Source: Natranaeroarchaeum aerophilus (lineage in GTDB: Archaea > Halobacteriota > Halobacteria > Halobacteriales > Natronoarchaeaceae). From it: a DNA stretch of 64,000 nt. Below the pieces are notes generated by a model. That model was not told the DNA's origin. It searched no databases and saw only the letters and a list, made by a program, of their open reading frames with translations. Below, in pieces: positions 26,308 through 35,066 of the stretch (its first letter is position 1; each line of letters starts with the position of its first letter). Made by a program: the position numbers and the translations under genes. The stretch spans positions 248,001 through 312,000 of the forward strand of contig NZ_JAKRVY010000002.1 of the NCBI RefSeq assembly GCF_023638055.1. The letters are read 5' to 3'.

Positions 26308-27038
26308 CTGACCCGAACCGTCGTGAGGTCCTCGGCGAACCGGACCTCGCCCTCGTACTGTGCTGCGATCGCGTCGAGCATCTCCTCGTGGCGGCCCTCG
26401 GTGTGTGGGTACAGATGCGTCAGGTAGACGCGCCCGTACTCGTGGCCCGACAGGACGTGCCCCAGCTCGGTCGGCGTCGGATGGTTGTCGACGTCGACGT
26501 CGTCCGGGAACGAGCAGTCGTGGACGAACACGGCCGAGCCATCCGCAAAGTCGGCCAGCCCCTCGAAGGCCTCGGTATCCCCGCTCAGCGTGAGCCGGTC
26601 GCCGAACCGATAGGCGAGCGTTCGCTTCGAGTGTCTGACCTCGCGTGCGCTCACGTCGAAGCCGGCGATCTCGTGGTCGCCGGACGCGATTTCACGGATA
26701 CTCACGTCGATCCGCCCGTCGAGATACTCGTGGACCTCGAACAGACCGTCGACCAGCGCTTTCGTCCCGCGGGGGCCGACGACGGTCAGATGCTCTTCAC
26801 CGGCGAGCCACCGCGCTTTGAGTAACGGGAAAAGATCGGCAACGTGATCGAGGTGGTGGTGTGTGAGCAGGACGGTCGAGACTGCCTCGTAACCGACGCC
26901 GCTCTGTTGGAGCCGCTGTAACGCGCCCGCTCCACAGTCAACGAGCAGTGTTCGGTCGTCGTCCTGCAGGACGGTCGCCGATTGATACCGATCGCCGGTC
27001 GGCATCGCGCTGCCGGTCCCGAGAAAGGTCACTCGCAT
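26304..27038 (-). CDS. RNase Z-like metallo-beta-lactamase-fold hydrolase
   Basis: 244 residues. MRVTFLGTGSAMPTGDRYQS opens the RNase Z/ElaC-type fold, with the metal motif LLTHHHLDHVADLF (about 77-90), further ligands in SGDTEAF (about 151) and a late HLYPHTEG. It lacks the exosite arm of true tRNA 3' processing RNase Z, and haloarchaea usually have a separate rnz gene, so it is better called an MBL-fold phosphodiesterase-like hydrolase of unknown substrate. Confidence 0.85.
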   Translation of the reverse strand: MRVTFLGTGSAMPTGDRYQSATVLQDDDRTLLVDCGAGALQRLQQSGVGYEAVSTVLLTHHHLDHVADLFPLLKARWLAGEEHLTVVGPRGTKALVDGLFEVHEYLDGRIDVSIREIASGDHEIAGFDVSAREVRHSKRTLAYRFGDRLTLSGDTEAFEGLADFADGSAVFVHDCSFPDDVDVDNHPTPTELGHVLSGHEYGRVYLTHLYPHTEGRHEEMLDAIAAQYEGEVRFAEDLTTVRVS

Positions 27039-27102
27039 GCCCGGGGCAACGGTCCCCCGAGCATAATCCCTTGTGACTCGGTCGTAGCTGTTTCAGAATG
27101 CA

Positions 27103-27108
27103 TTTATA
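27103..27108 (+). promoter_or_regulatory. TATA box of DUF7504 gene
   Basis: TTTATA centred about 25 bp before the ATG at 27131. It decides the start: the upstream in-frame ATG at 27098 would precede the promoter, so the leaderless start at 27131 is preferred. Confidence 0.55.
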
Positions 27109-27130
27109 CGTCTCCTCCAAGCTATCTCCT

Positions 27131-27700
27131 ATGGCCGACGACGAGAAATTAACTTCCGGACGATCCACCCCGGTCCCGTCCAAGCAACCGGGGACCAGCA
27201 CGTTGATACTCGAAACCGGCGACGACATCGAGTACACCGAGCGATTTGCACGGGAACACTCGGTCGACGATCTGCTCGTCCTCGCCTGTGGCTCCGACCC
27301 TGCGCAGGTAATCGAGCGCACTGAACGGATCGACGCCGAGCAAAAGCGCCTCCTGACCGACGCCCGAGCAGCTGCCGAACGCGTGGGTGTCCACACGGCT
27401 GTCGAGGAGCTCTCCGACCCAGCGGACCTGAGCACCACGGGGATCGCGATCAGTTCGTTCCTCGACGACGAGGGGGGAACGGTCGTCTGTTTTCACTCGC
27501 TGACCGCACTGCTCGAAGCGGTCGAAACCGAACAGCTGTTCCGATTCCTGCACGTGCTCACCAGTCGAGTCCACGCGGCCGATGCGATCGGCCAGTTCTA
27601 TCTCGACCCCGCCAGAACCGACGACCGGACGATCTACAAGCTCCGGAGCGGGTTCGATACCGTCGTCGAGACCGATACCGTCTCTCGCTTCTCCAGATAA
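27131..27700 (+). CDS. DUF7504 RecA-like signalling protein without P-loop
   Basis: 189 residues from the leaderless ATG at 27131. The segment GGTVVCFHSLTALLEAVETE (about 106-125) and FRFLHVLTSRVHAADAIGQF (about 129-148) match the Walker B half of a RecA/KaiC-like family found only in Halobacteria (DUF7504), which is linked to sensory proteins. No Walker A is visible, so ATP hydrolysis is doubtful. It lies upstream of, and in the same direction as, the DUF7503 peptide gene (183 bp gap), and next to the CHAT protease, a recurring neighbourhood as far as I know. Its molecular role is unknown. Confidence 0.7.
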   Translation: MADDEKLTSGRSTPVPSKQPGTSTLILETGDDIEYTERFAREHSVDDLLVLACGSDPAQVIERTERIDAEQKRLLTDARAAAERVGVHTAVEELSDPADLSTTGIAISSFLDDEGGTVVCFHSLTALLEAVETEQLFRFLHVLTSRVHAADAIGQFYLDPARTDDRTIYKLRSGFDTVVETDTVSRFSR

Positions 27701-27804
27701 CGTTCCAGCGCGTCAACACACTCTGACGGCCAGATTATGACTCTTAGCCGTGTAGATCGTCGTACTATCGTTATAGTTGCTGCTTAGTCATACTTTCTCG
27801 TACG

Positions 27805-27853
27805 ATAAAGATAATCCATTATTTTACTGTAATTAACTTTTAAATATCTTTAT
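27805..27853 (+). promoter_or_regulatory. DUF7503 promoter flanked by 9 bp inverted repeat
   Basis: ATAAAGATA at 27805-27813 is the exact inverse of TATCTTTAT at 27845-27853. Between them lies a very AT-rich stretch with a TATA-like TTTTAAATA (27838-27846, partly overlapping the right arm). Transcription would start near 27865-27875, close to the ATG at 27884. The composition makes chance repeats more likely here. Confidence 0.4.
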
Positions 27854-27883
27854 TTCCATTGGCAATCACTATTACCATGTACC

Positions 27884-28021
27884 ATGGCAGACAGCAATCA
27901 CGGCAAGATGGAATCGTTCCTCAGAGAACACCCGCGGATGATCGGCGTCACGTTCACGATACTGCTGGCGCTCAGCCAGGTTGGTGGAGCGGCGGCGGCG
28001 GCAGTAAGAACGATCGACTAA
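27884..28021 (+). CDS. DUF7503-like 45-residue membrane peptide
   Basis: A 45-codon frame too small for most gene finders. The N-terminal half is polar (MADSNHGKMESFLREHPR), followed by a hydrophobic helix (MIGVTFTILLALSQVGG) and a short Ala-rich tail ending VRTID. This fits the Halobacteria-specific DUF7503 family of small single-span proteins with the E-H-P-R-M-I-G core. It has a strong AT-rich promoter and converges on the CHAT protease gene with only 2 bp between stop codons. Family members are generally found beside CHAT or DUF7504 genes. Function is unknown; a membrane effector or protease target is an inference. Confidence 0.75.
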   Translation: MADSNHGKMESFLREHPRMIGVTFTILLALSQVGGAAAAAVRTID

Positions 28022-28023
28022 AT

Positions 28024-30099
28024 TCATTCCTCAGATAGCTCCGCACTGAGTTCAGAGGACCATCGTAACCGATTATTAAGTCTAACAGGCATCCTCTCTA
28101 ATTGAAGCAAATCTACGACTTCTGACTGGTCAAAATTACCGAGTGACGATGACCCTGAGTTTAGCGTATAACTGTTCACTTCCTCAATATTTGGTGCAAA
28201 CATACCTCCCATCCCTCCAGAGGTGGTGGGGAAGCCAATCATCGAAATATTGTATTGTTCACTGCCTTCTTTTTCAAGATGGACAAGTGTCGGCGTTCCC
28301 CCCTCCGCTTGCGCGATAGCTAATCCACCATCACCGATCACGAGGTACTGGCTGCCGACGATACTTTCCCCTTTGGCGATCTGTAACGCCGCACGAAGCG
28401 GGAACCCGGAGTTAAGCAAGCGTGCGAGCGTCGAACCGATCCGGATTGCACCGGAATTGACGACGTCGCTCAGCGTGACGACACCGCCGATCGCACCCTT
28501 TTCGATCAGCGCCCGGCCCTGCTGGTAGGACTGGCAGGCGTTGAGCAGGAACGCATCGACGGCCACGCTGTCGAGATCGTTCACATCGAGGTGCCCGTCA
28601 GTGCAGCGAAAGCCGCCGTCCTCGATGTGGCCGATGTAATGGAGGAAGTCGGCAGGCTGGGCGAGGACGTCCGCGAGTTCCTCGGTCGTCAGGTCGTGGC
28701 TCATCGAGACGTCGAACGGTAGGCGGTCGCGTGAACCGTACACCTCGTCGACGACGCCGCGCTCGCGGTCCATCCGGTCGTCGTTGCAGACGACGGTAAT
28801 CGAGATGTCCCCGCTAGATGGCTCGCGGTCGAACCGGTTGCGGTAGGCTTCGGGCATCGCCTTGCTCAGGCCGACTGGCGTCTCGTCGCCGATCCAGGCC
28901 TGCTCGACTGCGTTGTCGTCTTCGTCTATCTGGACGTACGTGGTGTCGGTGGCTTGCCCAGTGGCGGTTCGGGTGTCAGCACCACGGGTGTACGCGCCCA
29001 TGCCGGTGTCCTCGACCGAGGAACGCGATACTTCCCGTGGGTCGGCGATCCGCACGATTGCGAGGTCGTTGATCAGGTACGGCAGCGTCTCGATCGTCTC
29101 CGGTGTCGGCGAGACGTGTGTCGTGAGCTTCCAGTCGGGGAGGAGGTCATCGACGTCGCTGTAGGCCACAGTGTCGAGATACGTCGCCAGGCGATCCGCT
29201 GGCGAGAGTTCGTAGAGCCGGTCGAACGGCAACTCGACCCGGTCTTCGAGTCGCGTGCGTTCCCGGAGCGGGACCGGATACAGGCCTTCGGTACGGGTCA
29301 CACAGTCGAGGAAGAACACCTGTTTGAGCGTCCGAGCAACGCTCTCCTCGTAGGTTGGTGCCGGAACGAGCTCCTGTGTGTAGTCGTCGCCCGTCACGAT
29401 GCGGGGCTCGTCGCCCGGTCGCATCGTCGCGCCGAGATAGTACGCGAGCGGGGCGGCAGGGAACACGTGTTCGTATGTCGGCGGCACCTGCAGTTCGATA
29501 CCGGTCTCCGGCGCGGCGATCCCCTCGGGAATCGAGAGGCTCTCCCCGAGTTCGATCTCTGGAGGATGGCCACGCAGCGTCGGCAGGGAGCGTTCCGGCG
29601 AGGTGGTTTTCAGCGAGGAACCAAGCGCCGACACCGTCGGCATGATATCCCTCGGCTGTTCGGTCGTGGTAATCGTCCCTGCTGGCTGTTCGTGTTTCGA
29701 TCTGGCACCGATCGAGACGTCGGTCGGGCTCCCAAAGTCGATCCGTAACTGCTCGTCGTCCGAACTGAATTCGATCGCGCTATCGACGTGGATGTATAGT
29801 TTGAATGGGAGCGACAGTTCGATGCTGTACTCCCCCGCGGGTAGCGACTCGTCCGAGAAGTGCTCGACCTGCGCGACCACGCTTTCGGAGCCGTCCCGTA
29901 CGAGCGTCGCCGGGACGGTGGGAAGCGTTAGTCGCTCACAGCGGAGCTTCACGGCAGCGTCGACGGGAAAGCGAAACCGGTCGGTATCGGCGTCGCCGAT
30001 CGACAGCCGTTCCGGTGTGTCCAGCGTGTAGTGGACGCGCTCGATCGAGTCGACGACTTCGACCCCACCACTCTTGAGCGCTGTGAATTCGATATTCAT
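28024..30099 (-). CDS. CHAT domain (caspase-like) protease
   Basis: 691 residues using the ATG at 30099, which has a strong Shine-Dalgarno (GGAGGTG, complement of 30110-30116); an in-frame GTG at 30111 overlaps that site and is less likely. The N-terminal ~150 residues are beta-rich (binding-module-like), the middle is unassigned, and the C-terminal third is a CHAT peptidase: LHYIGH carries the catalytic His (H491) and LLNACQS the catalytic Cys (C522), followed by GAIGGVVTLSD, all normal spacing. CHAT proteases are clan CD relatives of caspases and separase, used in regulated proteolysis and bacterial defence (for example gasdermin activation and the Craspase complex). The target here is unknown; the convergent DUF7503 peptide is the obvious candidate. 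Confidence 0.85.
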   Translation of the reverse strand: MNIEFTALKSGGVEVVDSIERVHYTLDTPERLSIGDADTDRFRFPVDAAVKLRCERLTLPTVPATLVRDGSESVVAQVEHFSDESLPAGEYSIELSLPFKLYIHVDSAIEFSSDDEQLRIDFGSPTDVSIGARSKHEQPAGTITTTEQPRDIMPTVSALGSSLKTTSPERSLPTLRGHPPEIELGESLSIPEGIAAPETGIELQVPPTYEHVFPAAPLAYYLGATMRPGDEPRIVTGDDYTQELVPAPTYEESVARTLKQVFFLDCVTRTEGLYPVPLRERTRLEDRVELPFDRLYELSPADRLATYLDTVAYSDVDDLLPDWKLTTHVSPTPETIETLPYLINDLAIVRIADPREVSRSSVEDTGMGAYTRGADTRTATGQATDTTYVQIDEDDNAVEQAWIGDETPVGLSKAMPEAYRNRFDREPSSGDISITVVCNDDRMDRERGVVDEVYGSRDRLPFDVSMSHDLTTEELADVLAQPADFLHYIGHIEDGGFRCTDGHLDVNDLDSVAVDAFLLNACQSYQQGRALIEKGAIGGVVTLSDVVNSGAIRIGSTLARLLNSGFPLRAALQIAKGESIVGSQYLVIGDGGLAIAQAEGGTPTLVHLEKEGSEQYNISMIGFPTTSGGMGGMFAPNIEEVNSYTLNSGSSSLGNFDQSEVVDLLQLERMPVRLNNRLRWSSELSAELSEE

Positions 30100-30227
30100 G
30101 AGGCTGAACACCTCCCACCGAAACGGGGACTACCCATGTACAACCCATTTACGGAGAGGATGTGAATAAACGTACCGACGACGTGAGACATGCCCTGAAA
30201 CACACTGTCAGTGTTTGAACCAGCGGT

Positions 30228-31625
30228 TCACTCCGTCTCGACGTCAGCAGCCGGTAACGAGATCGTTACGGCCGTACCGGATTCCTCCTCGACATCGACT
30301 TCGAGTTGCCCGCCCGAAATCGAGACGATCCAGTTGACGATCCACAGACCCAGTCCACTGCCGTGATCAAGCGGTGTCTCCGCGTCCCCGTTGAGGACCG
30401 CCCGTTCCGACTGTGGCAGTCCCGGTCCGTCGTCGAGCACACTGATCCGCGCCCAGTCTCCGCCCGATTCGACCCTCAGCCCGATGTCCGTGCCAGAGGG
30501 TGTATGATCGATCGCGTTTTCGACCAGCTCGGAGACCGCCGCAACCAGTCGGGAATCGCCGCTCACCCAGCACCGTTCCGGGGTTGTTAGCTGGATTTCC
30601 GCCGAGGGCGTCTGCCTGCGAACATCCCGTCGTACACGCTCAGCGACCTGTACGAGATCGATCGCAGTCGGGTCGACGCTGTCCCAGGTTTCCCGGAGGG
30701 TACTTGCTGTATCGCCCAGTCCGACGAGACTTTCGGCTGCCTGCCTGATTTCTTCGCCGACCTCCGCCGCACGCTGGTCGTCGACCTTGGAGAGTAGCCG
30801 CTCGACGTTCCCGAGGATGACGTTCATGTCGTTGCGGAGGTTGTGACGGAGCACGCGGTTGAGCACCTTGACCTGTTGTTCCCGACACCGCTTGTTCGTC
30901 ACGTCGGTATACGTGATCCACAGGTCGGCTTCGCAGTGGTGGGATTCGACCATCCGAACGAGGTAATCCCGTCGCCCGTGTCGCGTATCCCGGCGAAGGA
31001 CGCGTTCGATGGTTTCTCCGGCTACCGCTCGATTGGTGAGGTCCGTGGTGTACTCTCTCGACACGTCCGGGACGATCAGTTCTTCGAGCCGCCTGTCCGT
31101 CACGTCCCCCGGATCGAAGCCGAACTCCGTCTCGAACGCAGTGTTGGCATGTCTCACGAACCGGCTCCCGTCGATGACGTCGACCGATACCGTGGGATCC
31201 GGGACGCAATCGATACCAACGAGGCCGTCCTGTGCCCGACGATCACTCGGGTTACTGAGGGTGTTGTGGATGCGCGCGCTCAGAGATGACGTCGGTGCAC
31301 AGGGACGAACTACGTCAGTAATCACCCTCCAGACGCAGGGCGGAACGCTTGATTCATCGGCTGTAATGTATAGAATCGGCGTCTTGCACGGTCTCTGTCC
31401 TTCAACCACCCCATCCGGAAGCTTTCCCTCCGCGACGATGGCAAGATCGAACTCCGATATCGTGATGTCGTGGGGGGTATCTACCGTTGCCAGTGGAACA
31501 GTGTCGGACAGCGCGGACTGAACCTTCGTTCGGTAGTCCTCAGAATCTGCCAGGAGAACCACCGCTGGCGTGGAACGTGAGGGCCGAGTCTCCGCGAACC
31601 GCTCCACACTACTGTGGTCTGTCAT
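30228..31625 (-). CDS. PAS-domain sensor histidine kinase with pseudo-receiver
   Basis: 465 residues with no membrane segment, so a cytoplasmic sensor. Residues 20-115 look like a response-regulator receiver fold (AVVLLADSEDY, then PILYITADE) but the phospho-acceptor region reads EFDLAIVAEG. A PAS domain follows (about 145-250), then the H-box VLRHNLRNDMNVILGNVERL (about 262-281), the N-box ELVENAIDHT, G1 DDGPGLP and G2 GSGLGLWIV. No cognate response regulator is adjacent; orphan kinases of this kind are common in haloarchaea. It is transcribed in the same direction as the CHAT gene, with 128 bp between, so it could act in the same pathway. Confidence 0.88.
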   Translation of the reverse strand: MTDHSSVERFAETRPSRSTPAVVLLADSEDYRTKVQSALSDTVPLATVDTPHDITISEFDLAIVAEGKLPDGVVEGQRPCKTPILYITADESSVPPCVWRVITDVVRPCAPTSSLSARIHNTLSNPSDRRAQDGLVGIDCVPDPTVSVDVIDGSRFVRHANTAFETEFGFDPGDVTDRRLEELIVPDVSREYTTDLTNRAVAGETIERVLRRDTRHGRRDYLVRMVESHHCEADLWITYTDVTNKRCREQQVKVLNRVLRHNLRNDMNVILGNVERLLSKVDDQRAAEVGEEIRQAAESLVGLGDTASTLRETWDSVDPTAIDLVQVAERVRRDVRRQTPSAEIQLTTPERCWVSGDSRLVAAVSELVENAIDHTPSGTDIGLRVESGGDWARISVLDDGPGLPQSERAVLNGDAETPLDHGSGLGLWIVNWIVSISGGQLEVDVEEESGTAVTISLPAADVETE

Positions 31626-31857
31626 CGGCAGCCTCCGGGAGGGGGTGATCGTAGTGCTCTGACATGGCTGAATCGTGGCCCGGTGTTCGGGGGTGTGGGA
31701 CGTCGGACTCGCCGAGCCACGAATATCCTATCGTGCCCCCGCAACTTATAATTGCCGACGGTAATTTCCATTGGTTATTGATTACGGCGTTATGGAGCAG
31801 TAGAAAAGGGATGGTTACTTATCGTCTGCCAACTATCATTACTCAAGGAGTACAACC

Positions 31858-32214
31858 GTGAAACTGCGACAGCCAACAGACTTCCTGATACTGGAAGCAT
31901 TACACGCCTACGGACGCAACGTCGCTCCGAACCTCGCTCACATCACCGGCAAGAGCCGAAAGAACGTCAACAATCGGTTACCCGTACTCGAAGATTACGG
32001 ACTGGTCGAAAAGATCGGGCCAGCCGAGCGCTCGGGCCTGTACGAAATAACTGACCGTGGAGGTGTCGCCCTCCGGTGTCGCGACGAGTACGACTCGACT
32101 GCCGACTTCGAGGGATTGGTCGAGCGACGTCTGGAGGCGAACGACTCCGCGGGAGCCAGTACAGCGATGGCCCGTGGCGGGGACGAGTCCCAGAACGACC
32201 CTGACGAACAGTAA
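31858..32214 (+). CDS. PhiH1 repressor-like winged-helix regulator
   Basis: 118 residues from a GTG preceded by AAGGAG at 31845-31850. The winged-helix domain spans about 5-70: LRQPTDFLILEALHAYGRNV, recognition region SRKNVNNRLPVLEDYGLVEKI, wing ERSGLYEITDRGGVAL. The R-x-P-x-D-x-x-I-L-E-x-L start and Y-E-I-T-x-x-G wing are typical of the haloarchaeal PhiH1-repressor-like family. The C-terminal 40 residues are acidic and disordered. It lies 52 bp upstream of the Lhr helicase on the same strand and may regulate itself and that gene. The 230 bp upstream contains several AT-rich tracts but no other gene. Confidence 0.8.
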   Translation: MKLRQPTDFLILEALHAYGRNVAPNLAHITGKSRKNVNNRLPVLEDYGLVEKIGPAERSGLYEITDRGGVALRCRDEYDSTADFEGLVERRLEANDSAGASTAMARGGDESQNDPDEQ

Positions 32215-32266
32215 TTTTCTCGGTTCGACCAAACGCACTTGAGCGACCGGGCCTCAGTAGCCGATA

Positions 32267-35029
32267 ATGGGCTGGAAAGAGCTGACCGAGAGCGTCGGTG
32301 AGACCCATATCGACAGACAGGTTGTCACCGACGGCGACGTTCTAGAACGGCTCGATCCGCTCGTCCAGGAGTGGTGGGTACGGGAGTTCGGAGAATACGT
32401 CGACGAGAACGAGGGCTTTTTTACGCCGCCTCAGAAGGAAGCCATCCCCCTGATCGACGACGACGAGCATACGCTGATCTGTGCGCCGACGGGCAGCGGC
32501 AAGACGCTCGCCAGCTTCACCGCAATTATCGACGAACTGTTCACCCGAGAACGGGAGCAGGGGCTCGACAATTCGGTCTACTGTCTGTACGTCTCCCCGC
32601 TGAAATCGCTCGCGAACGACATCCACCGGAACCTGACCGTCCCACTCGACGGCATCGCCGAGATCGAACGCGAACGCGACGACACCGACAACGCATCGAA
32701 CATCCATCATGCGATTCGTCACGGTGATACGAAAGACAGCGAACGCCAGCGGATGCTCGACGAGACGCCACATATCCTCAATACAACGCCGGAGACGCTC
32801 GCAATCTTGCTCAACTCCCCGAAGTTCCGCGAGAAACTCCGGACCGTGGAGTACGTCGTCGTCGACGAAATTCACGCGCTGGCATCGGGCAAGCGGGGCA
32901 CGCACCTGAGCGTGAGTCTCGAACGGCTCGAAGCACTCGCCGACGGCTCGCCCACTCGCATCGGCTGCTCGGCGACGATCGATCCACTCTCGACGGTCGC
33001 GGAGTTCCTCGTCGGACAAGGCGAACCCGGTGGCAACCCCCGACCATACGAGATCGTCGATGCACGGTTTGCCCGCGAGTTCGACATCCAGCTGCAGTCA
33101 CCGACCGCCGACCTGATCCACACGCGACGTGACGTGATCCAGGACCGGTTCTACCGCAAGCTACACGACCTGATCGCCGACCACACCAACACGCTCGTCT
33201 TTACGAACACCCGATCCGGGGCCGAGCGCGTCCTGCACAACCTCCGCGAACGCTTCGAGGGGTACGACGAGGACAACTCCGGCTGTCACCACGGCAGTCT
33301 CTCGAAGGACGAGCGCGAACGGATCGAAGGGGCTCTCAAAGACGGATCGCTGGAATTCGTGACGACCTCGACGAGTCTCGAACTGGGAATCGACATGCCA
33401 CATGTCGATCTTGTGGTACAGGTGGGGAGTCCGAAGTCCGTCGCCTCGCTGCTCCAGCGCGTCGGACGAGCGGGTCACCGCGTCGGCCAGACCGTCACTG
33501 GGCGAGTCATCGCCCTCGATCGCGACGAACTCATCGAGTGTGCGGTCATGCTCAAAAAGGCCGAGGAGGGGTTCGTCGACAGTGTCGATATCCCGTCGAA
33601 GCCACAGGACGTCGCAGCCCAACACGTGTACGGGATGGCGATCGCGGAGATCCGCCCCGAAGTAGAAGTTCTAAACATTCTACGTCGAGCCTACCCCTAC
33701 AGAAACTACACCGACGAAGAATTCGAGCAACTCGCTCGCTACCTGACGGCCGACTACGAGGGACTCGAAGCAAAGAACGTCTACGCCAAGATCTGGCGGG
33801 ACCAGAACGATCCGCCGGAGGGCGAACATCACCACGAGGAGTTTTCCGTCGGAATGCCGTTGATCGGAAAACGCGGTCGACTCGCACGCGTTATTTATAT
33901 GACGAATATCGGGACGATCCCCGACTCGTTTAGCTGTGATGTCTGTACCCGTGCAAGCGACGAGTGGGTCGGACAGCTCGACGAAACATACCTCGACACC
34001 CTCGAACCGGGCGATGTCTTCGTCCTCGGCGGGTCGAACTTCGAGTACCGGTATCGCCGGGGATCGAAGGTCTACGTCGATCGAACGAGCGCCCGTCCGA
34101 CAGTCCCCTCGTGGTACTCCGAGCGCCTCCCACTCTCATACGATCTCGGAAAAGAGGTCCTGCGATTCCAGCGCGAGATCGTCGACCAGTACGAGGATGG
34201 CGACGCGGCCGCTGTCCGTCACTGGCTCCGGGAATTCCCGCTCGACGACGACAGTGTCCGGGCGATCGCACGAATCTTCGAACACCAGATCCGCTATGCG
34301 GGACCCGAAAGCGTCAGTACCGATGAGCGACTGGCGATCGAAGTCGAGCGGGATCACGACGAGTACGAGCGGCGGTTTCACGTCCACTCGAACTACGGCC
34401 GACAGTTCAACGACGGCCTCTCGCGCCTGCTTGCCTATCGCTGTGCACAGGAGACGAACGCCAACGTGACCGTCGCAGTCGCGGATAACGGTTTTACCAT
34501 CTCGATGCCACTGAACCGAAAAGTCGACGTACAGGGTATCATAGAAGATACTGCCCCCGAAAACACCAGAGAACTGTTACGGTCGAGCCTCGACGGGACC
34601 GACCTGCTCCAGCGGTACTTTCGGATCAACGCAACCCGCTCACTGATGATCCTCAAACGGTACAAGGGCTACGAGAAGTCTGCGAGCGAACAGCAGGTAT
34701 CCAGCGAGATGTTGCTCGGGTTTGCACAGGATCTGGAGAACTTCGCCGTCATCGAGGAGACGTACCGCGAGATTATCGAGGACAAACTCGATATCGTGGG
34801 GATCGAGGAGGTACTGGGGGCGATCCAGCGCGGCGATATCGACGTCGTCAGTCACCCGGTCGACTCGCCGACACCGCGCGCGTTCGGACTGGCCACGCTG
34901 TCCGCCAGCGATGTCGTACTGGCAGAGGACGAAAGCGCCGTCCTGCAGTCGTTCCACGAGCGTGTTATGCAGGAACTCGACCATCCGGACGCCGACCGTG
35001 TGAGTGGATCGGTGGGCACCGGGGAGTAG
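32267..35029 (+). CDS. lhr: Lhr-type superfamily 2 DNA/RNA helicase
   Basis: 920 residues, the length of an Lhr core protein. Q-motif region FFTPPQKEAIPLI (about 51), Walker A CAPTGSGKTLAS (about 70), DEIH box VVVDEIHALASGKRGTHLS (about 198), SATID motif III, then LVFTNTRSGAERV and QRVGRAGHR of the second RecA domain, followed by the winged-helix and C-terminal beta-barrel region (SVGMPLIGKRGRLARVIYMTNIGTIP region; text here split by family). Lhr proteins unwind forked DNA and RNA:DNA hybrids 3'-5' in repair. The preceding PhiH1-like regulator is 52 bp away; the next gene has its own promoter. Confidence 0.9.
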   Translation: MGWKELTESVGETHIDRQVVTDGDVLERLDPLVQEWWVREFGEYVDENEGFFTPPQKEAIPLIDDDEHTLICAPTGSGKTLASFTAIIDELFTREREQGLDNSVYCLYVSPLKSLANDIHRNLTVPLDGIAEIERERDDTDNASNIHHAIRHGDTKDSERQRMLDETPHILNTTPETLAILLNSPKFREKLRTVEYVVVDEIHALASGKRGTHLSVSLERLEALADGSPTRIGCSATIDPLSTVAEFLVGQGEPGGNPRPYEIVDARFAREFDIQLQSPTADLIHTRRDVIQDRFYRKLHDLIADHTNTLVFTNTRSGAERVLHNLRERFEGYDEDNSGCHHGSLSKDERERIEGALKDGSLEFVTTSTSLELGIDMPHVDLVVQVGSPKSVASLLQRVGRAGHRVGQTVTGRVIALDRDELIECAVMLKKAEEGFVDSVDIPSKPQDVAAQHVYGMAIAEIRPEVEVLNILRRAYPYRNYTDEEFEQLARYLTADYEGLEAKNVYAKIWRDQNDPPEGEHHHEEFSVGMPLIGKRGRLARVIYMTNIGTIPDSFSCDVCTRASDEWVGQLDETYLDTLEPGDVFVLGGSNFEYRYRRGSKVYVDRTSARPTVPSWYSERLPLSYDLGKEVLRFQREIVDQYEDGDAAAVRHWLREFPLDDDSVRAIARIFEHQIRYAGPESVSTDERLAIEVERDHDEYERRFHVHSNYGRQFNDGLSRLLAYRCAQETNANVTVAVADNGFTISMPLNRKVDVQGIIEDTAPENTRELLRSSLDGTDLLQRYFRINATRSLMILKRYKGYEKSASEQQVSSEMLLGFAQDLENFAVIEETYREIIEDKLDIVGIEEVLGAIQRGDIDVVSHPVDSPTPRAFGLATLSASDVVLAEDESAVLQSFHERVMQELDHPDADRVSGSVGTGE

Positions 35030-35037
35030 TACTGTAG

Positions 35038-35045
35038 TTTATATA
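35038..35045 (+). promoter_or_regulatory. TATA box of MinD-like gene
   Basis: TTTATATA in the 37 bp after the helicase stop is centred 25-26 bp before the GTG at 35067, indicating a separate leaderless transcript and fixing that start over the upstream ATG at 35004 that lies inside the helicase gene. Confidence 0.65.
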
Positions 35046-35066
35046 CGATCCCGCACCAGACACCCC

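Noticed and set aside
26304-27038. True RNase Z (tRNA 3' processing)
   Set aside because: The exosite arm typical of tRNA-processing RNase Z is not visible, so only the MBL fold is claimed.
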